A stretch of 64,000 nucleotides of DNA from Nocardia altamirensis NBRC 108246. Its GTDB lineage: Bacteria > Actinomycetota > Actinomycetes > Mycobacteriales > Mycobacteriaceae. The DNA is taken from the NCBI RefSeq assembly GCF_001612685.1, contig NZ_BDAY01000029.1, positions 1-64,000 on the forward strand, read 5' to 3'. Each line of letters starts with the position of its first letter. The stretch's first letter is position 1. The notes under the pieces are model-generated. The model was given only the letters and a program-made list of their open reading frames with translations. It did not search any database and had not been told where the DNA came from. This document shows positions 1 to 8,738 of the stretch, in pieces. A program made the position numbers and the translations under genes.

Positions 1-217
1 CTAGGGCGACTCAACGGTGACGAGGCGTCCTCGCCATGAGGTCGTGGCGCGCTGATCGAATGCGCTGCACCGGAACTGGGCGATGCCGAAAAGGCTGGCG
101 GCGCTACGGTTCCGAGCAGTAAGCGTTGTATCGCGGTTGCGGCCTATGTCAGCGACGGCGACGTGTTGAGCCCGCGCGGGGGAGCGAAACAGTGCGTGGG
201 AACGCCATCGGCGTGGC

Positions 218-664
218 GTGACCGCATGGCAGGCTCGGTTGATGGGGAATCCGACACTGCTCATCGATGTCATGGGTTATCCGCACATCTGTGACAGGTG
301 CGGAAGCCAGCAACAGTGGGTCTGGGCAGTTGAAGCCCGCGCGCTCGGGCGAGATGGCATGGTCGAAGCGATTGCGACCGACCAAGAGCTGCCGGTGCAG
401 ATCGCGCGGAGTGTTCTGACGGCGGCTGGTCGATCCGACGTTGCTGCCTTACTGGGGGCACGGCGTGAGCGCGGGCGCAGCTTCAATCCGAACGTCTGCG
501 CCCACTGCGGGCACCAGGAGTGCTGGCATTCATTCGAAAGTGTCGTGGTCGCAGGAGCCCACGCTCCTCGTGCGCCGATTGCCAGTGCGCCCCATCCTGT
601 CCCGGATTGGCGTCAGCTCATGGCGTCGGTGCGCAACGGTGGATGTTGGTACGTCGGCCGATAA
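218..664 (+). CDS. Hypothetical protein with two CxxC zinc-ribbon-like knuckles
   Basis: This 148-residue protein begins at GTG 218; in-frame ATGs at 242 and 272 are alternative starts. Two Cys pairs are visible, CDRCG near residue 26 and CAHCG near residue 93, the latter followed by HQECWH. This spacing suggests one zinc site built from two knuckles. The segment between them is rich in Ala, Glu and Arg. No catalytic motif is recognised. It is followed by an antitoxin-like gene on the same strand. Function unknown. The zinc-binding idea is inference from the cysteine pattern. Confidence 0.5.
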   Translation: MTAWQARLMGNPTLLIDVMGYPHICDRCGSQQQWVWAVEARALGRDGMVEAIATDQELPVQIARSVLTAAGRSDVAALLGARRERGRSFNPNVCAHCGHQECWHSFESVVVAGAHAPRAPIASAPHPVPDWRQLMASVRNGGCWYVGR

Positions 665-811
665 GTGCTGCCGAGGTGAAAGCCCTGGGACGTGAAGGCG
701 ATTGCGAGAGTCTCCAGGTGATCCGGCATGGTGGGAAATTCACGATCGCTCGAATGAGCGGTGCGTGGTTCCGGGCCAGCACCCGCGGCGGACGGCCTAT
801 CCTTGTCGGGC

Positions 812-1186
812 ATGGCGACTGCGACGATCTCGATCGATGACACGCTGCTGGCCCGGATCCAGGAGTCGGACGGCGGAAACCTATCGGACTGGATCGCTGT
901 GGCGTGCCGGGCACGGCTGTTCACCGACGCGGCCCGCGCGGCCTGCGAGTGGGAGCGAACCCATCCCGCCGAAGCGGCCGCCGCCCGCGCTGCGGATGCG
1001 GTACACCTGCTGGAAGGCGAGGCCGAACGCGAAATCTCCGAACAGGCCGAACACGCGGCGCGAACCCGCGCTGGTGTGGGCACCGCACCCACCACCGCCG
1101 ACTACCTGGCCGCCTATGGCCATGTCCGTGCCCTGCTCGAGCAGGGTGAGCAGCAACTGCGCGAGCAACTCTCCGACGGGCAGTGA
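812..1186 (+). CDS. Orphan antitoxin-like protein
   Basis: Starting at ATG 812 gives a 124-residue protein opening MATATISIDDTLLARIQ. This resembles a ribbon-helix-helix or CopG-like N-terminus. The first 50 residues parallel the antitoxin-like protein at 11481: a short beta strand, then an amphipathic helix with LSDWIAVACRARLFT, matching FSAWTERLIQRELFT in the other. Both continue with an Ala/Glu-rich helix carrying AxxWER or CEWER. No toxin gene follows; the next 580 bases hold nothing convincing. It may be an antitoxin that has lost its partner, or a solitary regulator. Weak ribosome binding site. The relation to 11481 is seen in sequence; the function is inferred. Confidence 0.55.
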   Translation: MATATISIDDTLLARIQESDGGNLSDWIAVACRARLFTDAARAACEWERTHPAEAAAARAADAVHLLEGEAEREISEQAEHAARTRAGVGTAPTTADYLAAYGHVRALLEQGEQQLREQLSDGQ

Positions 1187-1767
1187 GCTACCCTCTGCCG
1201 ACACTGCACGTGGGTCCGGATTGGAAGTCCGGCGCTAAGCATATTTGCCTGTGGCTGTCGGTAATTCACCGTCAGGACCCGGGCTCGGGAGGGACGGCTA
1301 CTCGTCAGGGAAGCGCTCGGCTAGTTCTGCGCGTGGGCGTCACCTGATTCGTGGCCGGCGGCCTGTTCTGCTGCCTGGCGGATCCAGGCCTGGCACGATC
1401 GGGAGCACGGATGGTAGATCGACTGCCGAGATCAGGCCACCAGCACGCGGTTCGGGCGGAGACTAACGGCGGGAGCCGTCGCCCCCGCCTGACTTCGTAA
1501 GCGAGGGCGGCTACCCGGCCGCAATCTGTCGGCGTGCGGAAAACGGTAACCCCGGTGACTTCTCGCACCGCGAGGGATTCCGCATCTGATACACGATCGA
1601 TGTCAAGGAGCAGAACAGTCATCTCCCGACGACGGCACTCGACTGGATGTGTCCCCCCATCCGGGTGCTGCGGCTGGTGCCAGCTGGGTAGGTCTCGGTC
1701 AACACGGACTCGGCTTCCTCGGCGAACGCAGAGTCGCAGCTGAGACTCGTCATCGGGGGCGGAGGCG
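1187..1767. other. Region without a convincing gene
   Basis: No well-supported gene is seen here. One minus-strand frame of 105 codons (1305-1622, ATG start) opens plausibly with MTVLLLDIDRVSDAESL, but its second half is low-complexity Arg/Pro, typical of a chance frame in GC-rich DNA. It could be a decayed gene end. No repeat or RNA gene was recognised. Confidence 0.3.
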
Positions 1768-2220
1768 TCACTGCCCCGGAATCAACGATCGGCGCAGGTG
1801 AAAGCCGTGCAGGTCGTACCAGCCGGGTTCGTAGCTGTCCGGCAACGCCACATAGAGCCCGCCTTGCCAGCGGGTGTGCGAGGTCAGCGGTGCCACGATC
1901 GTGCCGTGCCACCCCTCGAGGTGCAGCAACTCCAGCGTGGCGGCAATATCGACACCTTCCACGCTGTCCGGGCGCAGGAACCGCTCGAACGTTGCGTTGT
2001 CGGCGATCACGACCACGTCCTCCACGGCCGCAACGGCTGGATCCACCAAGGCGCGGGCGGCGTACTGGTCGGCGAGTCCGAACAGGGGCTCGACAGCGAG
2101 CCCGAAGAGCCCAGTGTCGACGGGCACCACGTCGAGCTCGGGCAACAGATCGTGCAGACTGAACTCGGCGGCGACTACCACGAGCGGGCGACCGGGGTTG
2201 CGGGCATCCTGGAAGCTCAT
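1768..2220 (-). CDS. Hypothetical protein, 150 residues
   Basis: The ATG at 2220 opens MSFQDARNPGRPLVVVAAEF. The protein has alternating hydrophobic stretches (VVVIADNATFERFL, GTIVAPLTSHTRW) and an acidic centre, with even composition expected of a real globular alpha/beta protein. No domain family is recognised. It is alone on the minus strand, about 300 bases downstream of the GNAT-like gene at 2529-3077, so it could be co-transcribed with it. No active-site motif could be assigned. Confidence 0.55.
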   Translation of the reverse strand: MSFQDARNPGRPLVVVAAEFSLHDLLPELDVVPVDTGLFGLAVEPLFGLADQYAARALVDPAVAAVEDVVVIADNATFERFLRPDSVEGVDIAATLELLHLEGWHGTIVAPLTSHTRWQGGLYVALPDSYEPGWYDLHGFHLRRSLIPGQ

Positions 2221-2528
2221 TCGATACTGGACTCCTCAGCGCGGCGGCAGGTTTCAGAGAACCACCATGGACGGTGAGGCGGCCCACCAGGCGAAAACTC
2301 ACCGTTTCACACAGCGGCGGCGGGGGCTTGGGCGAAGCCGTTCCGAGCTGCATCTCCCGAGTCTCCCCGGGACGCCGATGAGCGTAAGCCGCACCAGCAC
2401 GGCAGCGGATCCGTTTCGCGCGATCCACACCCACCGAAGCGCGCACAGTTTCGACAGCAGTATGTAGGTGAGGGCGAGAAACCTTTCCCGGGGGACCTCC
2501 CCGGCAAATGCGTTGACGGATTGACGGT
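2221..2528. other. Intergenic, nothing recognised
   Basis: About 300 bases between two minus-strand genes. Frames through it are Arg-rich and unconvincing. No promoter or terminator was clearly seen. Confidence 0.3.
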
Positions 2529-3077
2529 TCAGTCGTCTCGCTCCCAATATGTCGGCCCGCTGGACCAGAACCGGGCCATGTGATCGCACACGTAGCCGGC
2601 GTTCTCGTCGGTGTAGCCCGCACCGGTGCGCTCGGCGATCAGCAGCCAGAACGATTTCGCGGTGGGGTAGTGGCGGCTGGTCTGCCAGGTATAGCCCGGC
2701 AGCTGGCGACGCAGGTGAGCCAATGCCGCCGTGGCGATTCCGTTGCCCCACAAGTTCTTCTGTACATCGAGGTCGCCGACGTAGCAGATGCGGCACTGGT
2801 GACAGACCAGGTAGTTGAGCTTGCCGATCGGCCAGCCCCGCTGATCGCGGTACCAGAAGGTGATCGAGCGGATGTCGGTCGCGGCCCCCTCGGTGATCGG
2901 CGGCCCGAAGGGCTCATAGCGCACCGCCCGCCGCACCCGCCACCGCCGCCGGGCTCGGCGCGGGTCCAGCTTTCGCACGAACGGATGCGGCGGTCGTGGC
3001 CATAGATACGGCGCGAACCGATCTGGACCAGCGGCGCTGTCCTGATCCTGGGCGGCATCGTCATCAGCTGTCGTCAT
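2529..3077 (-). CDS. GNAT-like acetyltransferase
   Basis: Starting at ATG 3077 gives 182 residues. The first 70 are polar and Arg-rich. The C-terminal half carries a GNAT-like core: YVGDLDVQKNLWGNGIATAAL has the beta4 strand and an acetyl-CoA loop of Q/RxxGxG/A type (here NLWGNGIA), followed by a helix, and the segment SRHYPTAKSFWLLIAERTGAGY matches the usual N-x-x-A-x-x-x-Y region. A pair of cysteines (CHQCRIC, about residue 103) just before the core is unusual for GNATs. Substrate unknown. A longer start at 3179 is possible, but the added segment has no family resemblance. Confidence 0.6.
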   Translation of the reverse strand: MTTADDDAAQDQDSAAGPDRFAPYLWPRPPHPFVRKLDPRRARRRWRVRRAVRYEPFGPPITEGAATDIRSITFWYRDQRGWPIGKLNYLVCHQCRICYVGDLDVQKNLWGNGIATAALAHLRRQLPGYTWQTSRHYPTAKSFWLLIAERTGAGYTDENAGYVCDHMARFWSSGPTYWERDD

Positions 3078-3475
3078 CCCCGTCGTCCCCTCGATTGGCT
3101 TCGAGTGATTGTGCCGCCCGGCACCGACACACCCGCTGCTGTTCGGAAGCCGACGAGACTGAGCGCCTATGACAGCCATCGACGGCGGTGAGGCCAGGAG
3201 AAGGCAGATTCCGCGTTGTCAGCAGAGACGCGTCACCGCTGACAATTGATCGGCATCGCCGCAGCTCGGACCTAGGATCCGTGGTCGCAGCCGACCCGCT
3301 GGCACTGACATTCCCTGACGAGACTTACTGACACGAGTGACGAACGCGCAGGTCACGTACAGACATCATCCAGATGACCGGTCTCACTGCAACTTGCTAC
3401 TACTGACCGACACGCCGTCCAAACTCAGCAGCTTGTTGGGAAGTATCAGCTAAACTTCTCTACAAGTTACTAAGT
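3078..3475. promoter_or_regulatory. Intergenic region with promoter of the Tap-like operon
   Basis: Divergent intergenic region. Near its right end, GCTAAACTTC (3449-3458) contains TAAACT, which fits the actinobacterial TANNNT -10 hexamer, about 20 bases before the ATG at 3476. It overlaps a short inverted repeat, AACTT-CTCTAC-AAGTT. The same GCTAAACTTC string lies just before the antitoxin start at 11481. The pentamer CTGAC recurs about five times between 3239 and 3404 without regular spacing; I cannot say whether it is functional. Confidence 0.4.
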
Positions 3476-3826
3476 ATGCGGAGGTGGCGGGTGCTCCAGA
3501 TCAGGCTCGATGGTCTGCGGTCAGCCGGCGAGGCGGATCCGTTGGGCCGCGCCACGATCGGCTACCAGCAGGGGATGTCCGAGCAGCAAGCATGGGACGC
3601 CGGGCGTGGCGTATGGAAAATGAACGCCGACCGAGTCCTGGAACACGAGGAAGCCCAAATCATTGACCCGGGCGGTGTCGTGCGCGCGGTCGCGCGCATC
3701 ACCGGGATATCCAAACACGGGGACCGCCGCGCGATCGAAGGGCAGCTGCTGAGTGGCGACGGCCGCGTCGGGCGCCAGACCACGACACCGCACCCGTCAC
3801 GTAATCCAGTCCACTACATCGGTTGA
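3476..3826 (+). CDS. Conserved hypothetical protein heading the telomere-type operon
   Basis: The 116-residue protein begins at ATG 3476. Its core reads MSEQQAWDAGRGVWKMNADR, then VLEHEEAQIIDPGGVVRAVA, ITGISKHGDRRAIEGQLLSG and TTTPHPSRNPVHY. I recall similar short actinobacterial proteins ending in a NPVxY-type motif, but know no function for them. It is 13 bases upstream of the Tap-like gene and probably the first gene of that operon. An internal ATG in frame would give a shorter form starting at MSEQQ. Function unknown. Confidence 0.65.
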   Translation: MRRWRVLQIRLDGLRSAGEADPLGRATIGYQQGMSEQQAWDAGRGVWKMNADRVLEHEEAQIIDPGGVVRAVARITGISKHGDRRAIEGQLLSGDGRVGRQTTTPHPSRNPVHYIG

Positions 3827-3839
3827 GGGAGCCGACCCT

Positions 3840-6800
3840 ATGCCCACCCACCAGCGCTCAACCAGCACAGCCACCGCCGACGGGCGGGCGGTGCTGATTA
3901 CGGCCGCGCATTCGTGGACGCCGTCAGGCACGCCCTTGACCGGGCCGGTGGATTCGATCGACAAACTCGAAACGTTGATCTGCTGGTGCTGGGACAACCA
4001 GCGACTGATTCCCGAGCTGCCAGCTGTGGCGGGACGCCCTGACCCAGGACCTCCGCAGATCTGGGTTCTCGGTGAACAAGCGTGCGCGATGCTGGGCTGG
4101 GTTGTCCAGCGGCCCGAAGGGCTTGCCGAACTGCCGGATTCGCAGCAGCGCAACGTGATCCGAGGCGCGTTGATCAAGGTAGTCGCTTCGTCGCTGGCGC
4201 CGCTGCTCGAGCGCGGGTGGACCGTGGGCTCGGCGGGCCATCGCATCCGACTCGCCCGCACCGGCACCACAATCGAAGTCGACCTGATCGCCGAGATATT
4301 CGCCTGCACCGCCACCGCCGACGCTAAACTGGGTGTGTTGGGTGACGAAACAGCCGACCCGGCAACGGGGTTGGATACCGACGACGCCCTCGCGGTCGCC
4401 GAACTGGGGCGGCGGATGACGCGCTGGTACGCCGAGGTCGACGCGCCACCGGCAACGACGGGCGCCGACACCGGCGCGGCGGTCCTCGACCGGCTGCTTC
4501 GTGCACGCACCAAGGGGTTGATCGTCACCGACCCGGTGCTGGCCCCGGTCGAAGTCGAGCACCTGGAGACCCGGATACAGCCACTGATCACCCGCACTCC
4601 CACTGTCGAGGACATCGACGGCCCGGACGCGGAATACCTGATCGAACTCGACCAATACGCCGGCAAGCTGGCGAGCGCGGGAATGCTGACCTTCCCGGCC
4701 GGAGACGCAACCCTGCTCACCGCCACCCAGGCCCGCGAACTCGCCTCGGAACGTAAACGTCCGGCCGCACTGTGGCTGGTGAATCTGCCTGCAACCGTCG
4801 GGCTTTCACTGGCCGCGCAGCTGCCCCCGCCGGACCCGCGAATGCAGCGTGACCAGCCGACCCGGGCATGGATCACCACCTCCGGTTTGAATGGGCTGTG
4901 CGCCAAGGTCCGAGATGGCGGCGCCGGCCTCGACATCGAGACTCTCGACCTCGCAGCCGCGGTGAGCTGGTCGGCACAAGGACGAACCCTGGCCGCCTGG
5001 ACCGACGTACTGCGTGATGCCCTGCACGCGTTCACCATCGCGGCAGATCGACCGCTGGCCGAGCTCGCCTACGCCGCCGCAGAGGACTACCTCACCGCAC
5101 TCGATGATCCCTCCCGTTGGCAAGCCCAGGGGACCAGCCATCACATCCAGCAGGTGTGGGCAGCGTTCATCGCCGAGGAGACACGCTTCCGCGGCCGCCG
5201 CGCGGCGATGATCATCGCCGACCGGTTTCGCCTGTGGCCGTTGAGGATCGACGACACCACGATGACCTACGCCGTCGGCGATGGCCAGGATCTGAGCGAC
5301 CCGCCCGGGCCACTCGGCAAGCTGATACTGCGCCGACAGGTGCAGCTCACCGACGAGACGATCATCGCCCTGTTCGAAGCCGCGGTCGAGAACACCAGCA
5401 TCTCGGCCGTCCTGGAACGAGCCTTCGCCGTCGACCAGCCCCCGCCACGTCGGTTGCGACAATTCCTGGCCCCGAACAGCCACTCACCGACAGACGCCGA
5501 TGCCGACCGGCACATCCTCAACAGCAGCGCGGGCCAGACGAGCGGCGAGGCCGACTCCGCTGCCCTTGCCGAGGAACCCGGCGTCGACATCGCCGAGACC
5601 CCCCCAGAGTCGACACCGGAGTCGGGGCCGAGCGAACCAGCGCCCGCAGCGGTGGCCGAGGAACCGACGACCGAGGGTGCCAGTCGCCCGCCACAGACAC
5701 CGCGGGCTCCGACATCGCCGTCGCGTGGTGCGCGCGCCACAGCCGAATTCACGGGCGTGGCCGCGGTGGCCGATGTCAGCGGTGTGTGGCTGGCCGACGG
5801 CTCGCGTCGGGAATTGCCCTCCGAGATAACCAATGTCGGCGAATTGGTTGCCCTCGCCTACGGGCTGAACCTGGGATTCCGGCTCTCACCGACAAAATTC
5901 GAGAGCGGCCAGATCTGGATTACCACCGCGCTGGCTCAACGATGGGGTATCGACACCACGTCGGTCAGCACGAGCGGGCGTGAGCACGAACTGCGCGGAC
6001 TCACACGGGGCCACCCCTGGGTCACCGAGGCAGTGGACGCCGGTTGGCAACTCGGCGGCCAGAACAAGAATGGCGATGCCCCCGAACTCGGTTCCTGGAA
6101 TCGGGTGTGGCGCGAGGACCGTCCCGGCGGCCACGACAAGGACCGCGACACGATCTGGGTGGTGTTTCTGGCCGGGATGACACCGGAGCCGGACGCCCGC
6201 GATCCGGATATGCCGATCCTGGCGGGGAACCCGACGCCCGCGGAGATCGCATACCGCTTGGATCTGTTCGCGCGCACCCTCGGCTACCCCTGGAAGATCT
6301 CGGGCCCGAGCACGGGCTTGGACTGGATGCTCGAAGCCCGCATGCCGAAGAAATATCGGATCAACGAGTGGCGCGACATCGTCATGGCCCCTTCAGGATT
6401 CGAGCTGCTGCCAGGAATCGGAGACATCGCCAAGGAAATCGAGTGGTCACGCGAGTTGACTGCCGCCGAGCGCGCACGCACCTACCTGCACGCCTACGAC
6501 CGCGGCGGGAGCCACTGCGCAGCACTGGCCAAACTGCAGTTGCCGATAGGCGCTCCGGAGCACGTACGCGGGGGAGGAGGATGGCAATTCGACAAGGACA
6601 CACCGGCGTTCCTGCTAACCGAGATCCCCGAGCCCACCAGCTGGCTCTACCCCTACGTTCTCAACCCGAGCGGGCAGACCCACACCGGCCCGGTGTGGGT
6701 GCCGACCCCGCAGTTCGAGCGGGCCCTGATCATCGGCCGCAAGATCTCACCCACATTCGATCTGAAGATTCACGAGGCGATCGTGTGGCACCAGCACGAC

Positions 6801-7337
6801 ACGGTACTGAGTCGGTGGGTGGCTCCGTTCAGCCGAGGATCCAAAGATCTCGACACCGACGACCCACACGATCACGCAGTCCGCAACCAGCTCAAGGTCG
6901 CTCGCAACCGCGGTTTCGGGATGCAAGCCAGTAACAAGCTCAAAAACGACGATGGAACTGGCAAGATCGGCTACTGGCCCGAGCGGCGTTACTTCGGGGT
7001 TTCCCAGGCGACAGCGAATATCGTGCACACGATCGTCAAGGTCGGTGAGACCACCGGCGAATGGCCCGTCGCGGTGACCAAGGACACCATCATCTACACC
7101 AGCGACAACCCCGATCCGGTCACCGCATGGCCCCTGTTCGCGCACGACGAGGCAGCAGTCGCCGCCAACCCGGCCGTTCGCCCGACGTTGGGACGAGGGT
7201 TCGGGCAGATGAAACCGGAGGCCTCGGGACTGCTCGCTCCTCAACTCGACGGCTACTTCGGCAAAGGGATGTATCGAGGCAAGCATCTGCTCACCAAGTA
7301 CAACGACTGGATCGCTCAGACCGGAGGAGAGAACTAG
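3840..7337 (+). CDS. Telomere-associated protein (Tap)-like, 1165 residues
   Basis: The start is ATG 3840, 10 bases after GGTTGAGGGA. Residues about 1-550 are helical and unassigned. About 560-640 is a Pro/Glu/Thr-rich linker. The C-terminal half resembles actinobacterial Tap proteins, which partner terminal proteins at the ends of linear replicons: AEIAYRLDLFARTLGYPW, LTAAERARTYLHAYDRGG, GPVWVPTPQFERA and DTIIYTSDNPDP occur in the order I recall for Tap. Streptomyces Tap is about 740 residues, so this protein is longer at the N-terminus. HAYDRGGSHCAAL (about 886) and IIYTSDNPD (about 1086) look like motifs A and C of a B-family polymerase. Two small HTH genes and a PolA-like gene follow closely. 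The Tap call rests on memory of the family and gene context. Confidence 0.55.
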   Translation: MPTHQRSTSTATADGRAVLITAAHSWTPSGTPLTGPVDSIDKLETLICWCWDNQRLIPELPAVAGRPDPGPPQIWVLGEQACAMLGWVVQRPEGLAELPDSQQRNVIRGALIKVVASSLAPLLERGWTVGSAGHRIRLARTGTTIEVDLIAEIFACTATADAKLGVLGDETADPATGLDTDDALAVAELGRRMTRWYAEVDAPPATTGADTGAAVLDRLLRARTKGLIVTDPVLAPVEVEHLETRIQPLITRTPTVEDIDGPDAEYLIELDQYAGKLASAGMLTFPAGDATLLTATQARELASERKRPAALWLVNLPATVGLSLAAQLPPPDPRMQRDQPTRAWITTSGLNGLCAKVRDGGAGLDIETLDLAAAVSWSAQGRTLAAWTDVLRDALHAFTIAADRPLAELAYAAAEDYLTALDDPSRWQAQGTSHHIQQVWAAFIAEETRFRGRRAAMIIADRFRLWPLRIDDTTMTYAVGDGQDLSDPPGPLGKLILRRQVQLTDETIIALFEAAVENTSISAVLERAFAVDQPPPRRLRQFLAPNSHSPTDADADRHILNSSAGQTSGEADSAALAEEPGVDIAETPPESTPESGPSEPAPAAVAEEPTTEGASRPPQTPRAPTSPSRGARATAEFTGVAAVADVSGVWLADGSRRELPSEITNVGELVALAYGLNLGFRLSPTKFESGQIWITTALAQRWGIDTTSVSTSGREHELRGLTRGHPWVTEAVDAGWQLGGQNKNGDAPELGSWNRVWREDRPGGHDKDRDTIWVVFLAGMTPEPDARDPDMPILAGNPTPAEIAYRLDLFARTLGYPWKISGPSTGLDWMLEARMPKKYRINEWRDIVMAPSGFELLPGIGDIAKEIEWSRELTAAERARTYLHAYDRGGSHCAALAKLQLPIGAPEHVRGGGGWQFDKDTPAFLLTEIPEPTSWLYPYVLNPSGQTHTGPVWVPTPQFERALIIGRKISPTFDLKIHEAIVWHQHDTVLSRWVAPFSRGSKDLDTDDPHDHAVRNQLKVARNRGFGMQASNKLKNDDGTGKIGYWPERRYFGVSQATANIVHTIVKVGETTGEWPVAVTKDTIIYTSDNPDPVTAWPLFAHDEAAVAANPAVRPTLGRGFGQMKPEASGLLAPQLDGYFGKGMYRGKHLLTKYNDWIAQTGGEN

Positions 7338-8057
7338 ATGGTGCTGTCCCTGTTGCGAATTCGCGACACCGGAGGCGGGTCGATCGTGCACGGCACCGTC
7401 GATGTCGCCAACGTGGCCACGGCCACGGGCGTGCCACTCGATCAGGTCGTAGACCAGGTCGCCGAGGCCCAGGACACCGGGATGGCCCGAGTCTTCGCCA
7501 AAACCACCGGCCGCATCGACGCGAACTCCACCGGCCGCCCGGACTCCTCGCTGCTCGGCGCGCTGGTGGCCGCCTACGGGCCTGGCCCCCGAGGCGGCCG
7601 GGTGAATGTCGCAGCCGCGGCGGCCGGGGAAGGCAAGTCGACTTCGACCATCAAGCGGTGGATGAAGGGCGCCGCCGAGCCGCTGCCGGAGAATCGAGCG
7701 CAGTTACTGGCCAACGCCCGCAAGGCCGCCACCACCGCACAAGGAAGGCGCGCCGCGCTGAGTAGCCGCCGCGCCGGCAGCGAGGGATCGAAAATGTCTC
7801 GCTACGGCGCCTTCCTGACCGTCCACGCATTGCAAGGCGTCGAGGAATACGAGCGCCAGCGCAGCGTGACCTGGGAACTGGACCCCGATCAGGTCGAGGA
7901 GGCGTTGCAGGCCTGGGAGGAAGACGGCGAAGCCGGGCTGGCCAACTGGATGCGGGAGTACGCGAACACGGAGAAGTACGGCAACACCGAGAACTGGAAT
8001 GTCTTCAATTTCGGTGATCCGCAGAGCGGTGAGTCCGTGGTATGGAAGGCGAAATAG
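7338..8057 (+). CDS. HTH protein, possible terminal protein (Tpg-like)
   Basis: The 239-residue protein begins at ATG 7338, directly after the TAG of the Tap-like gene, so the two are translationally coupled. Residues about 85-140 contain VAAAAAGEGKSTSTIKRWMK, then a basic segment LLANARKAATTAQGRRAAL. This HTH plus basic tail resembles Streptomyces Tpg (RTVERYVKG, then a basic helix). The C-terminal third is acidic, ending in NTENWNVFNFGDPQSGESVV. Tpg is covalently bound to 5' ends of linear replicons and works with Tap. The call is inferred from the HTH form, size and position. Plain DNA-binding regulator is the alternative. Confidence 0.4.
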   Translation: MVLSLLRIRDTGGGSIVHGTVDVANVATATGVPLDQVVDQVAEAQDTGMARVFAKTTGRIDANSTGRPDSSLLGALVAAYGPGPRGGRVNVAAAAAGEGKSTSTIKRWMKGAAEPLPENRAQLLANARKAATTAQGRRAALSSRRAGSEGSKMSRYGAFLTVHALQGVEEYERQRSVTWELDPDQVEEALQAWEEDGEAGLANWMREYANTEKYGNTENWNVFNFGDPQSGESVVWKAK

Positions 8058-8060
8058 TCA

Positions 8061-8738
8061 GTGCCGCAACGTAACAGCCCACCTGCAACCACTGCGCGCG
8101 ACGCGTCGGCCACCGCGCCGCACGAGCCCGCGTGGACGCGGGCGCGGCTGTTCGCCACCTTGATCGAATGCTACGGAACCACCAAACGCGGAACGCTCAA
8201 CGTGAAACTGGTCGCCGCCGACTTCAAGGTCTCGGTCTCCACGGTCCGCAACTGGCTACGCGGCGCCGACAGTGACCCCGCGGCCATTCCGGCTGCGCGC
8301 CTACGGCAACTGAGAACCGGCGGCCCCGCGATCGAACGGCGCGCCGATGGCCAAATCGCTTACGCCCACAACGCGATCCAAGCCAATAAGCTGCCTCACC
8401 GACGAAATGTCATCCCGCAGTGGGATGAGCAGGAATGGTTCACCCCGCACGCCGTCGTGCTCATCGCGGTCTACGGCCGGCCCTGGCATCAGCTGATTCT
8501 GTCCAAGCACTCCTCCATCGTCGACGATGCCCGCAGGCGCGGCGAGGTTATCGACGTCGCCACGGTTCCCACCAAATTCCACGGTGACCTGCTCGTCCGT
8601 GCGGCAATGCAGCGACAAGCCGCCTGGGCGATCCGCCCGCACAAGTCCCAACTCGAGATCGGGCGCGGCCAGCTCTGGGCCGAGGACGCGCCGGCACTGA
8701 ACCTTTCCGCGCTCGCCGTCGAGCAGGGCCTGCGATGA
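8061..8738 (+). CDS. HTH protein, second possible terminal-protein-like gene
   Basis: The 225-residue protein starts at GTG 8061, three bases after the previous stop. Its end overlaps the polymerase start by ATGA (8735-8738). Residues 30-75 read TRARLFATLIECYGTTKRGT and KVSVSTVRNWLRGA, an HTH organised like that of the preceding protein (STIKRWMKGA). The two may be diverged paralogues. The C-terminal part includes IIDVATVPTKFHGDLLVRAA-like alpha/beta sequence. Tight coupling to Tap-like and polymerase genes suggests a role in replicon-end replication. Terminal-protein function is not proven; a conserved priming Ser/Thr/Tyr cannot be picked out by eye. Confidence 0.4.
   Translation: MPQRNSPPATTARDASATAPHEPAWTRARLFATLIECYGTTKRGTLNVKLVAADFKVSVSTVRNWLRGADSDPAAIPAARLRQLRTGGPAIERRADGQIAYAHNAIQANKLPHRRNVIPQWDEQEWFTPHAVVLIAVYGRPWHQLILSKHSSIVDDARRRGEVIDVATVPTKFHGDLLVRAAMQRQAAWAIRPHKSQLEIGRGQLWAEDAPALNLSALAVEQGLR

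Noticed and set aside
1619..2623. Minus-strand frame of 334 codons overlapping the gene at 1768-2220
   Set aside because: Arg/Pro-rich composition typical of a non-coding frame; the alternative frame gives a balanced protein.
3239..3410. Repeated CTGAC pentamers as possible iterons
   Set aside because: Spacing is irregular and the repeat too short to support an origin.
3797..5038. Minus-strand frame of 413 codons opposite the Tap-like gene
   Set aside because: Ser/Arg-rich, low-complexity product without motifs; a shadow of the plus-strand gene.
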